The notes beneath the pieces were generated by a model, which saw nothing but the letters and a program-made list of their open reading frames with translations, did not search any database and was not told the DNA's origin. 64,000 nt of DNA from Amycolatopsis mongoliensis (lineage in GTDB: Bacteria; Actinomycetota; Actinomycetes; Mycobacteriales; Pseudonocardiaceae): the NCBI RefSeq assembly GCF_030285665.1, contig NZ_CP127295.1, forward strand, positions 3,286,001 to 3,350,000. Direction: 5' to 3'. Shown here in pieces: positions 26,413 through 35,864 of this stretch. The position numbers and the translations under genes are program-made. Position 1 is the first letter of the stretch. Each line of letters opens with the position of its first letter.

Positions 26413-27657
26413 TCAGATGTCGAGCTGCCGCACACCCGTCTCGCGCAACGCCACCCGGCCGGCCGTCGCCCGTTTGCGCAAGCGGACGATTTCGTGCGGC
26501 TGCAGGCCGATCGCGACGCCGAACGCCTCGACGTCCGGGAACCCGCCCTGACGCTGCCGCAGCTCCAGCGCCTTGGCCACCTGCTCCGGGGAAAGCAGGC
26601 GAGCCAGCTCCGGCCCCGAAGCCGAGTTGACGTCCACCAAGGGCGCGGCCACCGGAACGGGAGCCGGCGGCGGAGCCAGCGCCACGGCGTCCGCCGACGG
26701 AGCAAGCGCGACGGCGTCCGCCGGGACGTACGCCTCGATCGTGTCGTTCTCCCGCAGGTGCCGGTACGCCAGCCCGACCGTGAACGTCCGCATCCCGCCG
26801 TTCGTCCGCACCGCGACCCCGTCCCGCGCCAGCGACAGGATCCGCAGGTCCGACGCCACGACCGTGCTCCGCTCGTTGAACGTCGTCCCGATCGGCCGCA
26901 GCACCCGCGCCCGCGCACCCACGGTGAACAGCGAAGCGCGCTCCTCCGGGACCTCGACCGCCGCCACCACAGACCCGTTGGCCAGGTCGTTCAGCCCGTG
27001 CACGACGGCGACGCCCTCGCGCCGTTCCAGGTGGTCGTGCGCGGGCTCGTGGAACGCGGTCAGCACGTCGCCGGCCATGGGCGGCACGTCGCACTGGAAG
27101 CCGAGCAGCACCGTCCCCGGTTGGCCGGTCGGCAGCTCTTCGAGACGCCCCGCCGGCCCGAACAGCCCGAGCACCCGCATCGGCTCGCCGGCCGGACGCC
27201 CACCCCGTGCCAGCGAGACCAGGGCCCCGGACCGCAGGACACCGGTCCGGACGACCACCTGGACGTGGAAGCCGGTCAGCTGGTCGTAGGCCGGCGCGAC
27301 CACCTGGGAATGGCTGTCCTGGCGGCTCAGGTCCGGGCCGACCTCGTCGTCTGTGTACAGCTCCAGCGAGTCGCCGCGCCCGAGCTCGGTCCACCCGGCC
27401 GCGACGTAGACGTCCTTGAGGAACCCGGCGTCGGTCACCGGCTCGATGTCGCTGGAGAAGAACTTCTTCCGCACCATGATCCCGAGGCGCAGGTTGTCCG
27501 CCAGGACGCGGTCGCGCCGCAGCAGCCGCGCGCGGGCGCCGCGGACCGCGCGCCCCACGCTGACCTGCCCGCCGGGCAGCTCCCCGAGGCCGGGGACGGT
27601 GACCGAGCTGTGGAGCGCCTTCCCGAACTCGACCAGCCCGACCCTGACCTCGGTCAC
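26413..27657 (-). CDS. Helix-hairpin-helix protein with translation-factor-like barrels (fifth gene of AAA operon)
   Basis: A 414-residue protein not matched to a named family. Several Gly-rich beta segments such as SGALVSLARGG and TVGARARVLRPIG recall the second (barrel) domain of translation GTPases. No GTP-binding motif is present. A Pro/Ala linker lies around residue 335, and residues ~355-408 are a ComEA-like helix-hairpin-helix (VDVNSASGPELARLLS, then GGFPDVEAFG), usually a DNA-binding or scaffold module. The GTG start overlaps the DUF1257-like stop (GTGA), so it is translated as part of the AAA/radical-SAM operon. Function unknown. Confidence 0.6.
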   Translation of the reverse strand: MTEVRVGLVEFGKALHSSVTVPGLGELPGGQVSVGRAVRGARARLLRRDRVLADNLRLGIMVRKKFFSSDIEPVTDAGFLKDVYVAAGWTELGRGDSLELYTDDEVGPDLSRQDSHSQVVAPAYDQLTGFHVQVVVRTGVLRSGALVSLARGGRPAGEPMRVLGLFGPAGRLEELPTGQPGTVLLGFQCDVPPMAGDVLTAFHEPAHDHLERREGVAVVHGLNDLANGSVVAAVEVPEERASLFTVGARARVLRPIGTTFNERSTVVASDLRILSLARDGVAVRTNGGMRTFTVGLAYRHLRENDTIEAYVPADAVALAPSADAVALAPPPAPVPVAAPLVDVNSASGPELARLLSPEQVAKALELRQRQGGFPDVEAFGVAIGLQPHEIVRLRKRATAGRVALRETGVRQLDI

Positions 27658-28097
27658 GACGTGGCGGCCAGGGTGACGCTGATCGACTGGTCGGCGTTGA
27701 CGCGCTCGGACTCGACGACCATCCCGTTCGAAGCCGCGCGCTCCTTCAGCCGGGCGAGCACCGCGCGCTGCACCTCGGCGGCGTAGGCCTCGTCGACCGA
27801 CAGCACCAGCCGCTGGGCTTCGGCCTCGGCGAGGCCGGGGCCGTCGACGTGCGCCACCTGGACGCCGTCGGGGCCGTAGCCGAACGTGATCCGCCGTCCC
27901 TCCCACGCGGCGACGACGGAGGTGCCGTCGTCGGTGACCTGCGCCCGCAACCCGGTGAGCGCGCGGGCCAGCAGGTCGCGGTGGCGCATCCGGGTCCGCA
28001 CGGTGACGACGCCGGGCTGCGCCTGTGCGTGCGCCGCGATCGTGGCGGCGTTGAGCTGGGCCAGCGCCTCACTGCGCAGCTTGAGCGTGACACTCAT
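27654..28097 (-). CDS. DUF1257 (Ycf35)-like protein
   Basis: A 147-residue protein. The C-terminal half, YAAEVQRAVLARLKERAASN then GMVVESERVNADQSISVTL, follows the pattern of DUF1257 proteins (Tyr, a helix, then V-x-E-x-x-x-x-D-x-x-I), the family of plastid and cyanobacterial Ycf35. The N-terminal half is more divergent. It overlaps the radical SAM gene by ATGA and the helix-hairpin-helix gene by GTGA. The family is of unknown function. The call rests on remembered pattern and on its Ycf46-like and DUF2997 neighbours. Confidence 0.6.
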   Translation of the reverse strand: MSVTLKLRSEALAQLNAATIAAHAQAQPGVVTVRTRMRHRDLLARALTGLRAQVTDDGTSVVAAWEGRRITFGYGPDGVQVAHVDGPGLAEAEAQRLVLSVDEAYAAEVQRAVLARLKERAASNGMVVESERVNADQSISVTLAATS

Positions 28098-28669
28098 CGG
28101 TGATCCCCTTCGAGCAGCGCTTCGAGTACTTCGGTGGTGGCGAACCCGTTCAGCTCGATCGCGCCGTCCGGGGCGATCGTCAGCTCGAGGCGGTTCGGGG
28201 TGGTGAAGATCGACTCGTCGTAGCGGTCGGTCAGGAAGTGGAACCGCTGGTTCACCGACCCGACCCACGGCCGCGAGGTCTCCGGCCGGTCGGCGAGGAA
28301 AGGCCCGTCCACCAGCAGATCCGTCGAGTCCAGGAGCTTCGACGGCGGCAGCTCCTCCAGGACGTGCCCGGTGAAGGTCATCACCGAAAGACCCGCTTCA
28401 CGGACGGCTGCGGCGAAGAGACCCAGCGGTTCCGGCTGGTCGAACGGCTCGCCGCCGAGCAGCGTGACGCCCTCGATGCCGTCGATTGCCAGGACGCGCG
28501 AAACCAGCTCCTGCCACGGCACGAGCGCGCCGCCGCGGGTCGTCCACGTCTGCGGGTTGAAGCAGCCGGGGCAGCGCACCGAACAGCCCTGCGTCCACAC
28601 CGCGCACCGCAGGCCGGGGCCTTCGGCCGCGGTGACGTCGACGATCCGGTGGAGGTTCAGGAGTTCCAT
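28094..28669 (-). CDS. Small radical SAM / 4Fe-4S activase-like protein
   Basis: A 191-residue minimal radical SAM protein. The cluster motif CSVRCPGC (CX3CX2C) is at about residues 29-36, preceded by GPGLRCAVWTQG and followed by the SAM-binding LLGGEPFDQ. It has no SPASM or other extra cluster domain and resembles NrdG- or QueE-type short enzymes, but no ribonucleotide reductase or queuosine gene is nearby. The start at 28669 lies inside the DUF2997 gene (13-base overlap), and the stop overlaps the DUF1257-like start. It could modify the DUF2997 peptide, which is inference. Confidence 0.8.
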   Translation of the reverse strand: MELLNLHRIVDVTAAEGPGLRCAVWTQGCSVRCPGCFNPQTWTTRGGALVPWQELVSRVLAIDGIEGVTLLGGEPFDQPEPLGLFAAAVREAGLSVMTFTGHVLEELPPSKLLDSTDLLVDGPFLADRPETSRPWVGSVNQRFHFLTDRYDESIFTTPNRLELTIAPDGAIELNGFATTEVLEALLEGDHR

Positions 28670-28872
28670 TGCGACTGCTGCTGCGAAGCGGTGTTCTCCG
28701 CCTGGACGGACGTGCGCCGGTAGTCCTCGGTGAACTCCGACGTCACGGTCTCCGCGCCGAGCAGGTCCTCCAGCAGCGGGATGTAGTCGAGGCACTTGGA
28801 CCCGGTCACGCCGTGCGTCTCGGCGCTGATCGAGCCGTCCTTGCCGATGGTGACGGTCACGCGGTGCGTCAT
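28657..28872 (-). CDS. DUF2997 small protein
   Basis: A 71-residue protein. Residues 1-45 match the DUF2997 pattern: V-x-V-x-I-x-x-D-G, then [10 protein letters not shown] with one conserved Cys (residue 27), then a helix LLEDLLGAE. The tail is Gln/Ser-rich. It lies between the AAA ATPase (ATGA overlap) and the radical SAM gene. In cyanobacteria DUF2997 genes occur near ycf35-type genes, as I remember. Its small size and single conserved Cys would suit a carrier or a substrate of the neighbouring enzyme; that idea is untested. Confidence 0.75.
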   Translation of the reverse strand: MTHRVTVTIGKDGSISAETHGVTGSKCLDYIPLLEDLLGAETVTSEFTEDYRRTSVQAENTASQQQSQWNS

Positions 28873-30491
28873 ACGTCGATCGTCCTTCCCCTCGGGGACT
28901 CCGGCGGTGGCGGCGCGACCGGGGCCGCCTCGACCTCGGCTTCGGTGTCCGTCGCTGCGACGGCCCGGGTCTCCGCCCAGTTCCGGATGGCCAGGATTTC
29001 GTCGGCCTGGGTGACCGACAGCGGCACGGTCGACTTCACCGCCCGCACCAGGTCGTCGCGGCGCAGCGGCCGCTTCTCGGCGAACGCGTCGACCAGGCCG
29101 GACAGCACGGCCTGCTCGATCTCGGCGCCGCTGTAGCCCGCACTGACGTCGGCGAGCTCGGTGAACAGGGCGTCGTCCAACCGCAGCTCGCTGCGGACGA
29201 AGTCGTCGGTGACGCGCCGGCGCAGGTGGATCCGCCAGATCGCGGCGCGCTCGGGCGCCGAGGGCAGGTCGACGAAGAAGATCTCGTCGAAGCGGCCCTT
29301 GCGGAGGAACTCCGGCGGCAGCGAGCCGACCTGGTTCGCGGTGGCCATCACGAACACCGGCGCCGACTTCTCCTGCATCCACGAGAGGAACGTGCCGAAG
29401 ACGCGCCGCGCGGTGCCGCCGTCGCCCCCGCCGCCCGCGCCGGCGAGGCCCTTCTCGATCTCGTCGACCCACAGCACGCACGGCGCGATGCCCTCCGCGG
29501 TGCGGATGACCGTGCGGATGTTCTTCTCGCTGGAGCCGACCAGGCCGGCGAAGACGCGGCCCAGGTCCAGGCGCAGCAGCGGCAGCCGCCACATGTTCGC
29601 GACGCACACCGCGGACAGGCTCTTGCCGCAGCCGGGAACGCCGGTGAGCAGCAGGCCCTTCGGCGCCGCGAGGTTGTACGCCGCCGCCGCGGGTGTCCAC
29701 GTGCCGGTGCGCTTGGTCAGCCACCGCTTGAGCCGGTCGAGGCCGCCGACGGCGTCGAAGCTGGTTTCCGCCGGCACGATGTCGAGCATCCCGGACCGGC
29801 GGACGGCCTGGCGCTTCTCGGCGAGGATCAGCTCCAGGTCGCTCGGGTCGAGCCCGCCGCCTTCGACGAGCGCCCTGGCGAACGCGTTCTCGGCCTCCGG
29901 CAGGGTCAGCCCGCGCGCCGCGGCGACGATCATGTCCCGGTCGTCGCGGTCGATGCTGATCCGGACGTTCTGCCGGTGCGCGGCGACCATGCCGTCGAGC
30001 AGCTCACCGATCTGGCGCTGGTCGGGCAGCGGGAAGTCGACGACGGTGGCGTCGTGCTCCAGTTCCGGCGGCACGGGCAGCGACGGCGACACGAGGATCA
30101 GGCTGAGCGGCACCGGCCGGGTCTTGAACGCGGCGGCGAGCTCCCGCAGCCGCCGGACGACGTCGGGGTCCGGCCGGTGCCCGCCCTCGGAAACCAGCGA
30201 CGGGTGCAGGTCGACGAAGACGAACACGGCGGGTTCACCCCAGCCGTAGACGCGCTCGAGCGCGGCGGCCGCGGCGCGGGTCTCGCTGATCGGCGGGCCG
30301 CCCGCGGGGGCCAGCCCGGTGGTGGACGACCAGACGTACACCCGCCGGGGTGTCCGCAGCCGGCCCTGGTCCTCGGCCACCGCGCGGATCTCCCGCAGCA
30401 CCCGCTGCTCTTCGTGCGTCTCGACGACCAGCAGCGGGTAGCGAGCCTGCAGCAACTGGGTCAGCTCGTCGCGAAACCCCTGGCCGGCCAT
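28869..30491 (-). CDS. Ycf46-like AAA ATPase
   Basis: A 540-residue ATPase and the first gene of the five-gene operon. The N-terminal domain begins [20 protein letters not shown], typical of Ycf46. The AAA module at about 240-470 has Walker A GVPGCGKS, Walker [11 protein letters not shown], sensor-1 [11 protein letters not shown], the arginine-finger region [12 protein letters not shown], and the lid [10 protein letters not shown]. The ATG at 30491 has AGGGGG six bases upstream. Ycf46 proteins occur in plastids, cyanobacteria and scattered bacteria with no settled biochemical role. Here it is coupled to DUF2997, a radical SAM protein, DUF1257 and a helix-hairpin-helix protein. Confidence 0.85.
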   Translation of the reverse strand: MAGQGFRDELTQLLQARYPLLVVETHEEQRVLREIRAVAEDQGRLRTPRRVYVWSSTTGLAPAGGPPISETRAAAAALERVYGWGEPAVFVFVDLHPSLVSEGGHRPDPDVVRRLRELAAAFKTRPVPLSLILVSPSLPVPPELEHDATVVDFPLPDQRQIGELLDGMVAAHRQNVRISIDRDDRDMIVAAARGLTLPEAENAFARALVEGGGLDPSDLELILAEKRQAVRRSGMLDIVPAETSFDAVGGLDRLKRWLTKRTGTWTPAAAAYNLAAPKGLLLTGVPGCGKSLSAVCVANMWRLPLLRLDLGRVFAGLVGSSEKNIRTVIRTAEGIAPCVLWVDEIEKGLAGAGGGGDGGTARRVFGTFLSWMQEKSAPVFVMATANQVGSLPPEFLRKGRFDEIFFVDLPSAPERAAIWRIHLRRRVTDDFVRSELRLDDALFTELADVSAGYSGAEIEQAVLSGLVDAFAEKRPLRRDDLVRAVKSTVPLSVTQADEILAIRNWAETRAVAATDTEAEVEAAPVAPPPPESPRGRTIDV

Positions 30492-30620
30492 CGATCGCCC
30501 CCTCGAAGTCCGCCCGGACATTACCAGCGCTTCGATCTCGAATCGGCTCCGAGCAGTCGCGACCGGCGGGTTCGCTTCCTAGACTCGGGTCGCCCGACGA
30601 AGACGTCTAAGGGAGGCACC

Positions 30621-32279
30621 ATGCCTGACGCGCCCGCCCTGCCGAGCTACGACTCGGGAATCGCCGAGGTTCCGCTGCTCGGGGACACCATCGGCGACAA
30701 CTTCGATCGGACGGTGGCGGCCTTCGGCGATCGCGACGCCCTGGTCGACCGGACGGCCGGCCGCCGGTGGACCTACCGCGAGCTGGCCGCCGAGGTGAAC
30801 GCGCTGGCGCTGGGCCTCGTCGCGCGGGGTATCGGCAAGGGCGACCGGGTCGGGATCTGGTCGCCGAACCGCGCGGAGTGGACGTTCCTGCAGTACGCGA
30901 CGGCGAAGATCGGCGCCATCCTGGTCAACATCAACCCCGCCTACCGGTCGCACGAGCTGGAGTACGTGGTCAACCAGGCCGGGATCGGCCTGCTGGTCGC
31001 GTCGGACAAGTTCAAGACGTCCGACTACCCGGCGATGGTCGACGAGGTCCGGGAGAAGTGCGCCGCGCTGGAGCACGTGGTGATCCTCGGCAGCGAGAGC
31101 TGGCAGGCGCTGATGGACGCCGGCTGGCAGGGCGATCCGGCAACGCTGGCGGAGAAGCAGGCCGCGCTCTCGGCCGACGACCCGATCAACATCCAGTACA
31201 CCTCGGGCACGACCGGCTTCCCCAAGGGCGCCACCCTCAGCCACCACAACATCCTCAACAACGGCTACTTCGTCGGCGAACTGTGCAGCTACACCGAATT
31301 CGACAAGGTGTGCATCCCGGTGCCCTTCTACCACTGCTTCGGCATGGTGATGGGCAACCTCGCGTGCACCAGCCACGGCGCGTGCATGGTGATCCCGGCG
31401 CCGGCGTTCGACCCTCGCGCCACGCTCGAAGCCGTCGCCGCCGAGCAGTGCACGTCCCTCTACGGCGTGCCGACGATGTTCATCGCCGAGCTGAACCACC
31501 CGGACTTCGCGAGCTTCGACCTGTCGTCGCTGCGGACCGGGATCATGGCGGGCTCGCCGTGCCCGGTCGAGGTGATGAAGCAGGTCATCGACCGGATGGG
31601 GATGGCGGAGGTGTCGATCTGCTACGGCATGACCGAGACGTCCCCGGTGTCGACGCAGACCCGGTCGGACGACTCGATCGAACGTCGCGTGTCGACGGTC
31701 GGGCGGGTCGGGCCGCACCTGGAGATCAAGGTCGTCGACCCGGAAACCGGGCTGACGGTGCCGCGCGGGGAGCCGGGCGAGCTGTGCACGCGCGGGTATT
31801 CGGTGATGCTCGGGTACTGGGAGCAGGCGGACAAGACGGCCGAAGCGATCGACGCGGCCCGCTGGATGCACACCGGCGACCTGGCGGTCATGGACGACGA
31901 CGGCTACGTCAACATCACCGGCCGCATCAAGGACATGGTCATCCGCGGCGGCGAAAACCTGTACCCGCGCGAGATCGAGGAGTTCCTCTACACGCACCCG
32001 GACATCCTCGACGCGCAGGTCATCGGCGTCCCGGACGAGAAGTACGGCGAAGAGCTGATGGTGTGGATCCAGATGCGCGAAGGCGCGGAGCCGCTGACGG
32101 TGGAGAAGGTGCGTGAGTTCTGCGAAGGGAAGCTCGCGCGCTACAAGATCCCGCGGTACGTGCAGGTCGTCGACGCGTTCCCGATGACGGTGACCGGCAA
32201 GGTGCGCAAGGTCGAGATGCGCGAGAAGTCGATCAGCCTGCTGGGCTTGGAAAAGGCAGCCGCCGCCAAGCACGCCTGA
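30621..32279 (+). CDS. Fatty-acid/acyl-CoA synthetase (AMP-forming)
   Basis: A 552-residue ANL-family ligase. The ATP-binding motif [11 protein letters not shown] is at about 194-204, YGMTETSP near 336, then [20 protein letters not shown] with the hinge, [14 protein letters not shown], and the catalytic Lys in TGKVRK near the C-terminus. It activates a medium or long fatty acid as acyl-AMP and transfers it to CoA. The ATG at 30621 follows AAGGGAGG. It diverges from the AAA operon and converges with the R2-like oxidase across a strong hairpin repeat. The chain length cannot be read from sequence. Confidence 0.92.
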   Translation: MPDAPALPSYDSGIAEVPLLGDTIGDNFDRTVAAFGDRDALVDRTAGRRWTYRELAAEVNALALGLVARGIGKGDRVGIWSPNRAEWTFLQYATAKIGAILVNINPAYRSHELEYVVNQAGIGLLVASDKFKTSDYPAMVDEVREKCAALEHVVILGSESWQALMDAGWQGDPATLAEKQAALSADDPINIQYTSGTTGFPKGATLSHHNILNNGYFVGELCSYTEFDKVCIPVPFYHCFGMVMGNLACTSHGACMVIPAPAFDPRATLEAVAAEQCTSLYGVPTMFIAELNHPDFASFDLSSLRTGIMAGSPCPVEVMKQVIDRMGMAEVSICYGMTETSPVSTQTRSDDSIERRVSTVGRVGPHLEIKVVDPETGLTVPRGEPGELCTRGYSVMLGYWEQADKTAEAIDAARWMHTGDLAVMDDDGYVNITGRIKDMVIRGGENLYPREIEEFLYTHPDILDAQVIGVPDEKYGEELMVWIQMREGAEPLTVEKVREFCEGKLARYKIPRYVQVVDAFPMTVTGKVRKVEMREKSISLLGLEKAAAAKHA

Positions 32280-32336
32280 AAGCCGTGAATGGCACATTCA
32301 GGGACTTCAAGTCCCTGAATGTGCCATTCACGGCTT
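32280..32336. repeat. Palindromic hairpin repeat (family B), copy 1
   Basis: Two perfect 27-base arms around a three-base loop, core GTGAATGGCACATTCAGGGA. It sits between converging genes (stops at 32279 and 32340) and is probably a two-way terminator. A variant copy with compensating base changes is at 63603-63660. Confidence 0.85.
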
Positions 32337-32339
32337 ACG

Positions 32340-33308
32340 TCAGCCGGCTGCCGCGGCGGCCTCCGCGATCGCCTTCGCGTCCTCCTCGCCGAACGTCTCC
32401 TCCAGCTGCTCCGGCGAGTAGTCGACGTCGATCTGCTCCACCGGCATCCCGCGCGCCGACTCGATCGCGCCCAGCCGGCGCTGGGCCCGGTCCGCCGCGT
32501 ACTGGATGATCTCCTGCGGGTCGTTGTCGAACGGGATCTCCTCGAACTGGTCCTGCACCCACTGGATCATGTTGAGCGCGTGCGGCAGCAGCTCGCCCAT
32601 CCGCTGCTGGACCGCGTCCCACAGGGAGTCGTCCGCGGCGACGTGGCGGCGGCACGTGAACGTGCCCCACGCCATGTGCCGGCGCTCGTCGTCGCCGATG
32701 CGGCGGACCAGCTCCTGCATGCCCGGCAGGATGTCGTGCTGGGTGCAGATCAGCTGCCACGAGTAGTAGCCGGTCAGCGCGAGGCTGCCCTCGATGACGT
32801 GGTTGTACGTCACGCTCGCGCGGATCTGGTTGAGCGGACTGGGGTCGTCCTCCAGCGCGCGCAGCGACTGCGGTAGTTCCTCGTAGAACAGCTTGCGGTA
32901 GTGCGGGTTCTCCGCGACGAACGGGTGGAGGTCCTGGGTCAGCCCGACCGCGTCCATCCAGCGCCGGAACACCTCGGTGTGCTTGGCCTCCTCGAAGCAG
33001 AACTGCGTCAGGTACATCTCGTCGCCGAAGCGGCCGGTCGCCGACATCGCGCGCATGAACGGCTGGATGTCCTCGGTGACGGCCTCTTCGCCGGCGATGA
33101 ACTGCGCGACCAGGTACGTCGTGCTTCGTTTTTGCTCGTCGTTGAGGGTGTCCCAGCCTCCGCGTTCCCGGCTGAAGTCGATGTCGGCCGGGTTCCAGAA
33201 CTTCTTGTTCCCCTTGACGAACAGGCGCAGCGGGAACGAGTCCCAGTTCAGGCCGCCCTTGCGCAGCGAGGAGAACCCGGTGCGCAGTTCCGCGAGGGTG
33301 TCGGTCAT
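32340..33308 (-). CDS. R2-like ligand-binding oxidase (Mn/Fe)
   Basis: A 322-residue ferritin-like protein of the R2lox family (M. tuberculosis Rv0233 type). The metal ligands fit at Glu74, Glu107, His110, Glu173, Glu208 and His211, a constant shift of six from the known protein. The residues that form its Val-Tyr ether crosslink are also present as Val77 and Tyr168. These proteins hold a Mn/Fe centre and a fatty-acid-like ligand and perform two-electron oxidations, not ribonucleotide reduction. It is coupled to the TetR gene upstream (ATGA). The nearby acyl-CoA ligase may be related by substrate, which is speculative. Confidence 0.9.
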   Translation of the reverse strand: MTDTLAELRTGFSSLRKGGLNWDSFPLRLFVKGNKKFWNPADIDFSRERGGWDTLNDEQKRSTTYLVAQFIAGEEAVTEDIQPFMRAMSATGRFGDEMYLTQFCFEEAKHTEVFRRWMDAVGLTQDLHPFVAENPHYRKLFYEELPQSLRALEDDPSPLNQIRASVTYNHVIEGSLALTGYYSWQLICTQHDILPGMQELVRRIGDDERRHMAWGTFTCRRHVAADDSLWDAVQQRMGELLPHALNMIQWVQDQFEEIPFDNDPQEIIQYAADRAQRRLGAIESARGMPVEQIDVDYSPEQLEETFGEEDAKAIAEAAAAAG

Positions 33309-33904
33309 CGTGTCACTCCATTGTGGACGAATTGGCGGATGGTGGGTGCCAGCACCGCGGTGACGGAGTCGGCGGCTTCGGTCGCCGAGTGCGTGGGGAG
33401 CACCAGGTGCGACAGGGAAAGCCGCACCACGGTCTCCGCGAGCAGGGCGGCCGCCTCCGCCGAAAGCCCCGGTTCGAGCTCCCGGTACTGCTCGGCGGCG
33501 AGCTCGGCGGCCGCGGTGAGGATCGGCTCGCCCCTGGTGGTGAGCAGCGGCAGCAGGTCCTCGCCGGCTTCGGTGCCGAGCGCCGCCGCGACCAGGCGGT
33601 TCTCCCGCGCGTGCTCGATCGTGTAGACGACGGCGTGGTGGATGCCCGCCAGGAGCCCGTCCGCCGTTTCGAACCGCTGCCGGATCCCGTCGAGGAACTC
33701 CGACGCGGTGCGCAGCGCCACCGCCTGGGTCAGCGCCGCCTTGTTGCCGAACTCGTTGTAGACGGTCTGCCTGCTCACCCCGGCCCGGGCCGCCACGTCG
33801 GCCATCCGCAGCCCCGCGTAGCCGCCCTCCGGCAGCAGGTCCGCGGCGGCGTCGAGCAGGGCTTCGCGAAGAGACGCCTTCGTCCGGTCAGTGAAGCTGG
33901 TCAC
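33305..33904 (-). CDS. TetR-family regulator of the R2lox operon
   Basis: A 199-residue repressor with an N-terminal helix-turn-helix, [20 protein letters not shown] followed by [10 protein letters not shown]. The C-terminal ligand domain is unassigned. The gene overlaps the R2lox gene by four bases, so it autoregulates an operon with the oxidase. A long perfect inverted repeat (33913-33939) begins eight bases before its GTG start. CAAGGT stands exactly six bases before that GTG, so the message may be leaderless, with the operator covering the promoter. Confidence 0.87.
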   Translation of the reverse strand: MTSFTDRTKASLREALLDAAADLLPEGGYAGLRMADVAARAGVSRQTVYNEFGNKAALTQAVALRTASEFLDGIRQRFETADGLLAGIHHAVVYTIEHARENRLVAAALGTEAGEDLLPLLTTRGEPILTAAAELAAEQYRELEPGLSAEAAALLAETVVRLSLSHLVLPTHSATEAADSVTAVLAPTIRQFVHNGVTR

Positions 33905-33912
33905 ACCTTCAC

Positions 33913-33939
33913 CTTGACACAGATCACTCTGCTGTCAAG
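33913..33939. promoter_or_regulatory. TetR operator
   Basis: CTTGACA-N13-TGTCAAG, a perfect 7-base inverted repeat. On the minus strand its TTGACA (33938-33933) doubles as a -35 box, 16 bases from a CAAGGT -10, so a bound repressor would block the tetR-R2lox promoter. Confidence 0.6.
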
Positions 33940-33986
33940 ACGCTGTACACCATCGGTCGACGTGTAAATCTGTCGGTGGTCGCCAG

Positions 33987-33992
33987 TACCGT
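33987..33992 (+). promoter_or_regulatory. -10 element that sets the HAD gene start
   Basis: TACCGT, seven bases before the GTG at 34000. It favours that GTG over the in-frame GTGs at 33976 and 33991. Confidence 0.4.
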
Positions 33993-33999
33993 GTCAAGC

Positions 34000-34623
34000 G
34001 TGGGCATCACGGTGGGGTTCGACCTCGACATGACACTGATCGACCCGCGGCCGGGCATGGTCGCGGCGATGAACGCGCTCGGCGCCGAAGCGGGCCTGCC
34101 GCTGGACGGAGAGCACTTCGCCGCCAACCTCGGCCCGCCCCTCGACGACGCGCTGCGCGGCTTCGAGGCGCCCGAGGAGCGCATCCCGGGTCTCGTCGAC
34201 CGGTTCCGCGCGCTGTACCCGGAGCTGGTCGTGCCCATCACCGTCGCACTGCCGGGCGCGGCCGAGGCGCTCCGGGCGGTGCGCGCGGCCGGCGGGCGCA
34301 CGCTGGTCGTCACCGGGAAGTACGGGCCCAACGCGCAGCTGCACGTCGACGCGCTCGGCCTGGAGGTCGACGAGCTCGTCGGCGAGCTGTGGTCGACGCG
34401 GAAGGCGGAGGCGCTCCTGGCGCACGACGCCCGGGTGTATGTCGGAGATCACGCCGGCGATGTCCGGGGAGCACTCGCCGCGGGCGCGACCCCGGTCGGC
34501 GTCGCCACGGGCCCGTGCGACCGCACGCTCCTGCTGAGCGAGGGCGCCGAGGTGGTGTTCGACTCGCTGACGGAGTTCCCGGACTGGTTCGAGCGGACCT
34601 TCGCGGGGAGCGTGGTGCCCTAG
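34000..34623 (+). CDS. HAD-family hydrolase (phosphoglycolate phosphatase-like)
   Basis: A 207-residue HAD phosphatase. Motif I is FDLDMTLID, with nucleophile Asp8 and Asp10; motif II is VVTGKYG with its Thr; motif III is [14 protein letters not shown] small helical cap lies between motifs I and II. Of three in-frame GTGs (33976, 33991, 34000) the last is chosen because it places motif I at the usual position and fits a leaderless -10. Substrate unknown. It diverges from tetR and converges with the small membrane protein, overlapping by four bases. Confidence 0.83.
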   Translation: MGITVGFDLDMTLIDPRPGMVAAMNALGAEAGLPLDGEHFAANLGPPLDDALRGFEAPEERIPGLVDRFRALYPELVVPITVALPGAAEALRAVRAAGGRTLVVTGKYGPNAQLHVDALGLEVDELVGELWSTRKAEALLAHDARVYVGDHAGDVRGALAAGATPVGVATGPCDRTLLLSEGAEVVFDSLTEFPDWFERTFAGSVVP

Positions 34624-34862
34624 TCGGCTTTCTTGGCGCGCGCCTCGCGGACCAGCGCGATCAGCCCGAGCAGCAGGCCCAGCGGAGTGATGATCCCGGC
34701 GGCGGCCGAAAGCCACACCGGCAGGTTCTCCAGACCGGCGGCGAACATGATGAACACGGCGAGCACGGCCAGCATGCCGATGCCGAACAACCCGATGCCG
34801 ATGCGCATCAGGAACGGTTTGCCCGGGGCTGCCACGGCGGCCTCCTTCGTCGCGGTCTTCAT
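34620..34862 (-). CDS. Small two-span membrane protein
   Basis: An 80-residue protein with two predicted membrane helices, [20 protein letters not shown] and a second around [20 protein letters not shown], then a basic tail REARAKKAD. The ATG at 34862 has TACCCT seven bases upstream, so it is probably leaderless. No family recognised. Divergent from the cold-shock gene. Confidence 0.65.
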   Translation of the reverse strand: MKTATKEAAVAAPGKPFLMRIGIGLFGIGMLAVLAVFIMFAAGLENLPVWLSAAAGIITPLGLLLGLIALVREARAKKAD

Positions 34863-34869
34863 GAAGCAG

Positions 34870-34875
34870 AGGGTA
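34870..34875 (-). promoter_or_regulatory. -10 element for the small membrane protein
   Basis: TACCCT on the minus strand, seven bases before the ATG at 34862. Confidence 0.4.
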
Positions 34876-34994
34876 TCCGCAGGTATCGACTTCTCCCCAG
34901 GGCCGGTGGCGAGATACCCTTTCAGGAGCGCGCCCTGGGTACGCCCCCGGGCGCGTTCGTCGTGAGCGGGACAGCAGAAGGATTGGTGAGGGAA

Positions 34995-35381
34995 GTGCCG
35001 ACCGGCAAGGTCAAGTGGTACGACGCGGAGAAGGGGTTCGGCTTCGTCACGCAGGACGGCGGCGCCGACGTCTACATTCGCAAGGCCGCGCTGCCGCAGG
35101 GCGTCGAGGGGCTCAAGGCCGGGCAGCGGCTCGAGTTCGGCGTCGCCGACGGCCGCCGCGGGCCGCAGGCCCTTTCCGTCCGCCTGCTCGACCCGCCGCC
35201 GTCGGTCGCCGAGGCGCGGCGCCGTCCCGCGGAGGAGCTGCACGGCCTGATCGAGGACATGATCAAGCTCCTCGAGCTGAAGGTGCAGCCGGACCTGCGG
35301 CGCAACCGCTACCCGGACCGCAAGCACACCAAGCAGATCGGCGAGATCATGCGCGCGGTGGCCCGGGACCTCGATCCCTAA
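34995..35381 (+). CDS. Cold-shock domain protein with C-terminal extension
   Basis: A 128-residue protein. Residues 1-65 are a cold-shock domain, with the RNP1 motif KGFGFV at about 12-17 and a weaker RNP2, VYIRK. Residues 66-128 form a charged helical tail ([20 protein letters not shown]) absent from ordinary CspA. The same long form is encoded by M. tuberculosis cspB (Rv0871) in the matching place. It binds single-stranded RNA or DNA. GTG 34995 gives the usual [10 protein letters not shown] start; GTG 34986, nine bases upstream with AAGGA before it, is a possible alternative. Confidence 0.88.
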   Translation: MPTGKVKWYDAEKGFGFVTQDGGADVYIRKAALPQGVEGLKAGQRLEFGVADGRRGPQALSVRLLDPPPSVAEARRRPAEELHGLIEDMIKLLELKVQPDLRRNRYPDRKHTKQIGEIMRAVARDLDP

Positions 35382-35854
35382 GCCTCGAGCCGCAGGCCCC
35401 ACACGTCGCTGGGCAGCAGGCCCGACTCGCCGGTGCTGGAGTTCAGCACGGCCGTGTACTTCTGCACGTCGACCGCCGAGATGCGGTCGGCGGGCGTCGG
35501 CGGGGTGACGGTGTAGGCGTACCGGTCCAGTGACGTGAACGGGATCGGGTCGCTCTGCTTGTACTCGCCCTGCGGGGTCACGTACTCGTAGACGATCTGC
35601 CACGGCGCGTCGGCGACCTCGCCGGGCACCGAGATCTGCACGGGCTTGCCCGGGCGGACCTTCAGCGTCTGCGTGTCGCCCTTGGCGCTGCACGGCTGCG
35701 CGAGCTGCTGGGAGTAGTCGCACGACAGCACCGGCGTGGTGTTGATCGTGTGGCCGTCGGCGTAGAAGGTGACCTCGGCCGGGCCGGGAGCCGAGCAGCC
35801 GGCCACCGCGAACCCACCGGCCGCAAGCAGGGCCACCACCCGGGAACGTCGCAT
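35378..35854 (-). CDS. DUF2771 lipoprotein
   Basis: A 158-residue exported lipoprotein. The signal peptide ends in the lipobox FAVAGC, with lipid on Cys20. The mature part is beta-rich: [20 protein letters not shown] with two cysteines, [20 protein letters not shown] and [10 protein letters not shown]. It matches the actinobacterial DUF2771 family, which has no known function. It is followed by 11 bases and an MFS gene on the same strand, transcribed from that side. The pair matches M. tuberculosis Rv0875c-Rv0876c. Confidence 0.8.
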   Translation of the reverse strand: MRRSRVVALLAAGGFAVAGCSAPGPAEVTFYADGHTINTTPVLSCDYSQQLAQPCSAKGDTQTLKVRPGKPVQISVPGEVADAPWQIVYEYVTPQGEYKQSDPIPFTSLDRYAYTVTPPTPADRISAVDVQKYTAVLNSSTGESGLLPSDVWGLRLEA

Positions 35855-35864
35855 GTGCCGGAGC

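Noticed and set aside
29226..32279. A 1017-codon plus-strand frame suggesting a giant fusion before the acyl-CoA ligase
   Set aside because: The first 465 codons are antisense to the AAA ATPase. The ligase has its own AAGGGAGG site and ATG at 30621.
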